Shown: positions 15,136 through 18,921 of the stretch, piece after piece
How positions within the stretch are numbered: the stretch's first letter is position 1
Layout of the letters: the number at the start of each line of letters is the position of its first letter
Assembly (NCBI GenBank): GCA_033577755.1
Contig: JAVQXV010000046.1
Location: 1 to 18,921, forward strand
Length of the DNA stretch: 18,921 nucleotides
Source: JANWXR01 sp033577755
Lineage (GTDB): Bacteria > Chloroflexota > Anaerolineae > Anaerolineales > UBA6663
Reading direction: 5' to 3'
The notes under the pieces: model-generated
Told to the model about the DNA's origin: nothing
The model's database searches: none
What the model saw: the letters and a program-made list of their open reading frames with translations, nothing else
Program-made: the position numbers and the translations under genes

Positions 15136-17120
15136 TGCACCTGCACTTCTGCGACGAGCACACGGTTGTCCTGCGCCGGACGGTCGCCGCCGAACACGCC
15201 CAGTCGCACGTTCAGCTCGGGGTCGTACACGCCGAGGCGCAGGCCGTAGAGGCCGGGCGCGGCAGCGGCAGCCACCGACAGCGTGTACGTCTGCACGTAA
15301 CGATAGCCGGGCTGCCATGTATCCGGCGTTAGCGCAGCGCACAGCGGCGCATCACTCTGGCCGATCAGCTCCGCGCCGGTCGCCAGATCACCCAGATGGA
15401 TGAAGCCGGTGAGCGCGCGCTTTAGTGTGCCGGCCCGCGTCACCTCCCAGTGCAGCCGCAGCGTGAGCGGCTCGCCCGCCGCAACCGTCTCCGGCGCGTC
15501 TATCCCCTTTAGCCATAGATGGTTTTGGAACTCGATGGACAATGGGATGGCAGGCGCAGGCGCGGGAGTTTCCGCCGGCACGCGGAAGAAGAGCGCGTAG
15601 GCGTAGCCGGCAGGATGCAGCACGGTATCTACAAGCTCACCTGTAGGATAAGCTGCTTCCAACAACGGCAGCGCATCGAAGCCAAGCGTGGGGACGAACC
15701 CATAGCGCGTGGCCGTCGCGCGCCGGTGGGCGTAGGGCCAGCATTGCGGCGAGGCCTCCCACACCCGCACCGGTGTATCTTCGAGCAGCACGCGGAAGGT
15801 GTAGTGGATGAGCGGCTGGTTGCGCGGCGAGAGGAAGACATCTTCGGTCGCCGACGCTTCGAGCGCCAGCTCCGCCGCGCGGCGTGCGCCGATCTGGCGC
15901 GCATCGAACAGGCGCGGGTCGTTGGCCCACACGCCGAAGTAATCGCGCGCGGTCGAGAACGCGGCGAAGCTCAGCCCGGCAATCAGCGCCGGCGCGATGA
16001 GTTGCGTCAGGGGCGGCCTGCGCCGCTCCGCCCAACTCCAGAGGGCCGCCGCGCCCCAGCCGGCCAGCGCGCACAGCGCCGGGACCATCGGCAACATGCG
16101 GGTGAAGGCCGGCGCGTTCGGCGTCACGGCGGAGGGCAGCGAGAAAATGAACGCTGACCACAGGCACAACTGTGCTGCCGGCGAACGGCGCACTGCGAGG
16201 AGCGCAGAGGCCATTCCCACGAACACCAGCGCCGCAGTGAACGGGTCGAAGAGCGGGCGGCCTGCCAGATTCTGCCCGATGAGCGGGTCGCCCTGAAAGG
16301 CGAGGCCGCCCCAGACTTTTAGGAAGCTAGGCACGTAATCGGCCAGGCCGGGAGGGTTGCTGCCCTGCGCCATGCGAAAGCGGTTGAGCACAACGTCGGG
16401 ATTGGCGAGGTAGTAAACCAGCAGCGGCGAGAATGCGACGAGCGCCGTCAGCGCTGTCCAGCCGAAAAGTGTTGCGACAATTCTCAACGGGATGCCGGCT
16501 CGCCAGCGCAGCAGCGCGTAACCGGCGACGATGACAGGCAGAGCATACGCCGCTTCGTAAGTAGTGAGGGCCACCGCCAGCGCCGCGCCGGTTGCGACAG
16601 CCCAGCGTCGCGAGCGGTTCTCGAAGGTCAGAAAGAGCGCGCCGAGGGTGAGCGTCGTCCAGACCACGCAGCCGGGGTTCTGATTGCCATCCCGGCTGAG
16701 GTGGACGCTGGCATAGAGCGCTGCATGTACAGCAGTACCGACCAGCGCGGCCAGCGTGCGTTGCGCTTCGGGCCAATCGCGGAAGAGAGTCCGCAACAGT
16801 GGAAAGGTGAGCGCCACGCCGAGCACGCCCATCGTCGCCGAGACCCAGCGCGCGGAGTAGGGCGCGGGCGCACCGAGCGCCTGCACGAGCGCGGTGGCGT
16901 ACAGATGGTAGGGCGAGTTGCCGGTAGCGAAGACCGGGTCGGGGAGGGGCAGGATGTTGACGCCACGCAGCACTTCGCGGGCGCGTACTTCGAAGTAGGC
17001 CTCGTCCACCCAGGCGGTGTAGGGGATGTCGGTGAGCGCGTAGAAGCGCAGCGCGGCGGCGACGAGCAGGCTGAGCGCGAATGCCCCGCCGACTCCCAAT
17101 AGGCGTTGCAGCGTGATCAC
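15132..17120 (-). CDS. GT-C fold glycosyltransferase (GT39-type), second paralogue
   Basis: 662 residues from a GTG at 17120 that overlaps the stop of the upstream gene (GTGA, 17117-17120). The open frame continues to 17228, but that part lies inside the neighbouring gene and is not membrane-like. A first membrane helix (about 7-29) precedes Asp39-Glu40 in WVDEAYFEVRA, the presumed GT-C catalytic loop, then a long loop and a series of helices to about residue 410. A C-terminal beta domain carries GFIHLGDLATG, TWQPGYRY and GLYGLRLGVYD (623-633), aligning with the end of the other two proteins. Its stop overlaps the next start by 4 bases, so the set is probably translated as a coupled unit. Confidence 0.83.
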   Translation of the reverse strand: MITLQRLLGVGGAFALSLLVAAALRFYALTDIPYTAWVDEAYFEVRAREVLRGVNILPLPDPVFATGNSPYHLYATALVQALGAPAPYSARWVSATMGVLGVALTFPLLRTLFRDWPEAQRTLAALVGTAVHAALYASVHLSRDGNQNPGCVVWTTLTLGALFLTFENRSRRWAVATGAALAVALTTYEAAYALPVIVAGYALLRWRAGIPLRIVATLFGWTALTALVAFSPLLVYYLANPDVVLNRFRMAQGSNPPGLADYVPSFLKVWGGLAFQGDPLIGQNLAGRPLFDPFTAALVFVGMASALLAVRRSPAAQLCLWSAFIFSLPSAVTPNAPAFTRMLPMVPALCALAGWGAAALWSWAERRRPPLTQLIAPALIAGLSFAAFSTARDYFGVWANDPRLFDARQIGARRAAELALEASATEDVFLSPRNQPLIHYTFRVLLEDTPVRVWEASPQCWPYAHRRATATRYGFVPTLGFDALPLLEAAYPTGELVDTVLHPAGYAYALFFRVPAETPAPAPAIPLSIEFQNHLWLKGIDAPETVAAGEPLTLRLHWEVTRAGTLKRALTGFIHLGDLATGAELIGQSDAPLCAALTPDTWQPGYRYVQTYTLSVAAAAAPGLYGLRLGVYDPELNVRLGVFGGDRPAQDNRVLVAEVQVQ

Positions 17121-18921
17121 CGATTCTGAAGCAATACCAGCCGGTTGGGATACTCGCTTCCGTCTGGAGCATACAGGGGCAGGCGCGAGCCATCGGCTAG
17201 AAACAGGCCAACTTCTACCCGGTAGCAACCATCCCCGGCCGGGCGGTCAAGGGGGATGGACCGCCGGTCATGAATCTGCGTGCCTGCCGGCAACGCCTCG
17301 AGCGCCAACATTCTGCCCACAGGACGGCCGCTGCCCAGCCCCAGAACGTTGCCTGCACAGTCGAAAACGTTCCGAAAGACTACGGCCTCGCCCTGTAATC
17401 CGGGCGCAGTTAACATCCAGTCCAGGGTCACGTTCAAGTTCTGCCCGTCCACCTCGATGTGACCATCCATTAGATAGAGTTGGTCTTCGACACGAGCCAG
17501 ATAGCGGGTCGGCGTTGCAATGGGTTGCGACGGTGGAAGAACGTAACCGACGTATTGGGTTTCGATACGGTCATCGGTATAGGTCGTCAACCAGACCCGG
17601 TCGAAATTGGGAACGCGCTCGGTGAAGCGCGAGACGTTCCACAACTCGTCGGCGCCCTCGCTGGCAGTTGAAAGATAGTGTCGTGATAATCTCGGCAGCA
17701 AGTCAGGAAAAGTGGCCGTTTCAATCCGGGGACGGATGCCCGTGTTGATCCAGATGAGGTCTCCCAGGCCCAGGTAGGGCGCAAGCACCGGCACGCCGTC
17801 GTTTCCCAGCGGGTACCAGCGATTGTTGTAGGCGAGCCAGTTCACGGTGTTCACAATCAAATGTCGCTCGGTGGGCCAGCGGCGCACGATTGCGTTGATC
17901 TGGCTCAGCGGCGTCAGCGCCAGGCGATAAAGTCGAGATTGACGTTGCAGATAACCGATAGGCGCAACCAGAGCGCCACCGATAAGCGCTGCTGCCAACA
18001 TCCAGCGCACCCAGGCGCGCCACAATGGATGGAAACTCTGCGCGGTCAGAGCGCCGAGCGTAACAGCCCAAAGCAAAGCGCCGCCGACGCCGGGAAAATA
18101 CAGCAGTCGTGGGCTAATCCAGATGTAGTCAAAGGATAAGGCTGCGATGCTCGGCAGGCTGGTGAGCGCTGTCCAGCCAAAGGCGACGACGGTCGGCGCA
18201 TACACAGAGCGCCCTCCCAAGTAAATCGCCGCCGCGATAACGCCCGCCAAGCCGACGCCCAGCACGACGCCTAGGTCCCATCCGCCGATGTCGTTCAGAA
18301 TCACCGTCGCCAAAGGCTGAAGGGGATAGCTCAGCGCCTGGAAAAAAAACGTTGCGCTTGCCAGCAGGTCTTCCGGCCGGCCTGCCAGCAGGGTTAACCC
18401 GGATTCGGCCCGGCTCTTGGGCACCGTTAACCAGACGGGGAGGTAGAGCACGTTGACTGCCAAAAACATCATTGGCCGGTAGGGCCGGAGAAGCAGCTGC
18501 ACTCCTTCCCGTGTGAACCAGATTAGAACCAACACCAAGCCCGCCATAATCCCGGCTTCATGGGTGAAGGGAGCCAGCGCAGCGCACAAGAGGGCCAGAC
18601 CCAACCAGCGCTGCCGGCGGGTTTGGATAAACCGATTAATGGCCAGTGCACCACTCAACACCAGGCCGGTTACGAGGGGGTGCGTCGCCGCGGCAAAATG
18701 TGGCACGGGTTGAGCACCAAACGGATAGACTGCAAAGAGCGCGCTCCCTGCAAGCATTACCACCCCCGACCCCCTGGCGCCTGCGACTTTCCGAAATTGA
18801 GCGGTTGTGGCCACCAGGTTCCCTGCCAATCGTCCCACGGCGACGCTGTTGAAGATATGGACGGCAAGCATCAGACCGTGAGGCAGAGTTGTTGCCCCAA
18901 AAGGTAGAAGTTCAAATAGAA
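17117..18921 (-). CDS. Polytopic membrane glycosyltransferase-like protein (5' end outside window)
   Basis: Partial. The reading frame is open to the window edge: codons upstream of the Met at 18871 read LPFGATTLPHGL before MLAVHIFNSVAVGRL. This resembles the internal helix pattern of GT-C/PMT-like proteins, so the true start and the catalytic first loop lie beyond 18921. About 600 residues are visible: roughly eight to nine hydrophobic helices to near 18000 in position, then a soluble region (LIVNTVNWLAYNNRWYPLG onward) and a C-terminal beta domain. The protein ends with GCYRVEVGLFLADGSRLPLY, matching the end of both downstream proteins. It heads the visible operon. The family is less certain than for the other two because the N terminus is missing. 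Confidence 0.72.
   Translation of the reverse strand, partial: LFELLPFGATTLPHGLMLAVHIFNSVAVGRLAGNLVATTAQFRKVAGARGSGVVMLAGSALFAVYPFGAQPVPHFAAATHPLVTGLVLSGALAINRFIQTRRQRWLGLALLCAALAPFTHEAGIMAGLVLVLIWFTREGVQLLLRPYRPMMFLAVNVLYLPVWLTVPKSRAESGLTLLAGRPEDLLASATFFFQALSYPLQPLATVILNDIGGWDLGVVLGVGLAGVIAAAIYLGGRSVYAPTVVAFGWTALTSLPSIAALSFDYIWISPRLLYFPGVGGALLWAVTLGALTAQSFHPLWRAWVRWMLAAALIGGALVAPIGYLQRQSRLYRLALTPLSQINAIVRRWPTERHLIVNTVNWLAYNNRWYPLGNDGVPVLAPYLGLGDLIWINTGIRPRIETATFPDLLPRLSRHYLSTASEGADELWNVSRFTERVPNFDRVWLTTYTDDRIETQYVGYVLPPSQPIATPTRYLARVEDQLYLMDGHIEVDGQNLNVTLDWMLTAPGLQGEAVVFRNVFDCAGNVLGLGSGRPVGRMLALEALPAGTQIHDRRSIPLDRPAGDGCYRVEVGLFLADGSRLPLYAPDGSEYPNRLVLLQNR

Noticed and set aside
14041..15249. 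402-residue plus-strand open frame, very rich in Arg, Gln and Glu
   Set aside because: Opposite a membrane protein gene; the composition is what the complement of Leu/Ala-rich helices gives.

Overview
The window looks like a piece of a GC-rich chromosome from a Chloroflexota-type bacterium (Anaerolineae-like). This is an inference from gene content and style: a Uma2-family nuclease, a PSP1/RicT-like protein, a two-subunit 2-oxoacid:ferredoxin oxidoreductase with a fused gamma-alpha subunit, several large GT-C glycosyltransferases with C-terminal beta domains, and a Gly/Pro/Tyr lipoprotein. No rRNA, tRNA, CRISPR array, transposase or phage gene was seen.

Layout. (1) 59-1342 (+): a lone FAD-dependent amine/amino-acid oxidase of the DAO family. 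(2) 1513-5543 (+): a tight operon behind a clear promoter (about 1405-1433): Uma2 nuclease, IscX, NuoB, a NuoC-NuoD fusion and NuoI, closed by a strong intrinsic terminator at 5570-5606. The respiratory genes are exactly the quinone-reducing Q module of complex I (B, CD, I), with no N-module or membrane-arm genes among them. (3) 5671-6504 (+): a Mrp/NBP35-type P-loop ATPase that contains no cysteine. (4) 6674-8802 (+), behind a promoter at 6597-6625: a PSP1-domain (RicT/YaaT-like) protein, a metal/corrinoid-receptor-fold protein without a signal peptide, and a small lipoprotein. (5) 8803-9121: a roughly 300-base non-coding stretch with possible RNA secondary structure and a promoter/operator region. 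(6) 9122-12800 (+): a GntR/FadR-type regulator followed by korA and korB. (7) 12801-13191: a non-coding junction holding a terminator-like hairpin, a 7-base tandem repeat and two decayed copies of a short palindromic repeat. (8) 13192-18921 (-): a convergent operon of three large membrane proteins of the GT-C (ArnT/PMT-like) type, each overlapping the next by 4 bases; the first runs off the window.

How it fits together. The centre of the window is rich in Fe-S functions: IscX (a frataxin-like modulator of Fe-S assembly), three Fe-S or quinone-site subunits of complex I, a Mrp-family protein (the family of Ind1/NUBPL, the complex I Fe-S assembly factor), a Cys-rich PSP1 protein (RicT relatives bind Fe-S clusters) and a ferredoxin-reducing oxidoreductase. 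A Q-module synthesis and maturation neighbourhood is the most interesting reading, with the Cys-free Mrp as its oddest member. The three glycosyltransferases form a separate cell-envelope module.
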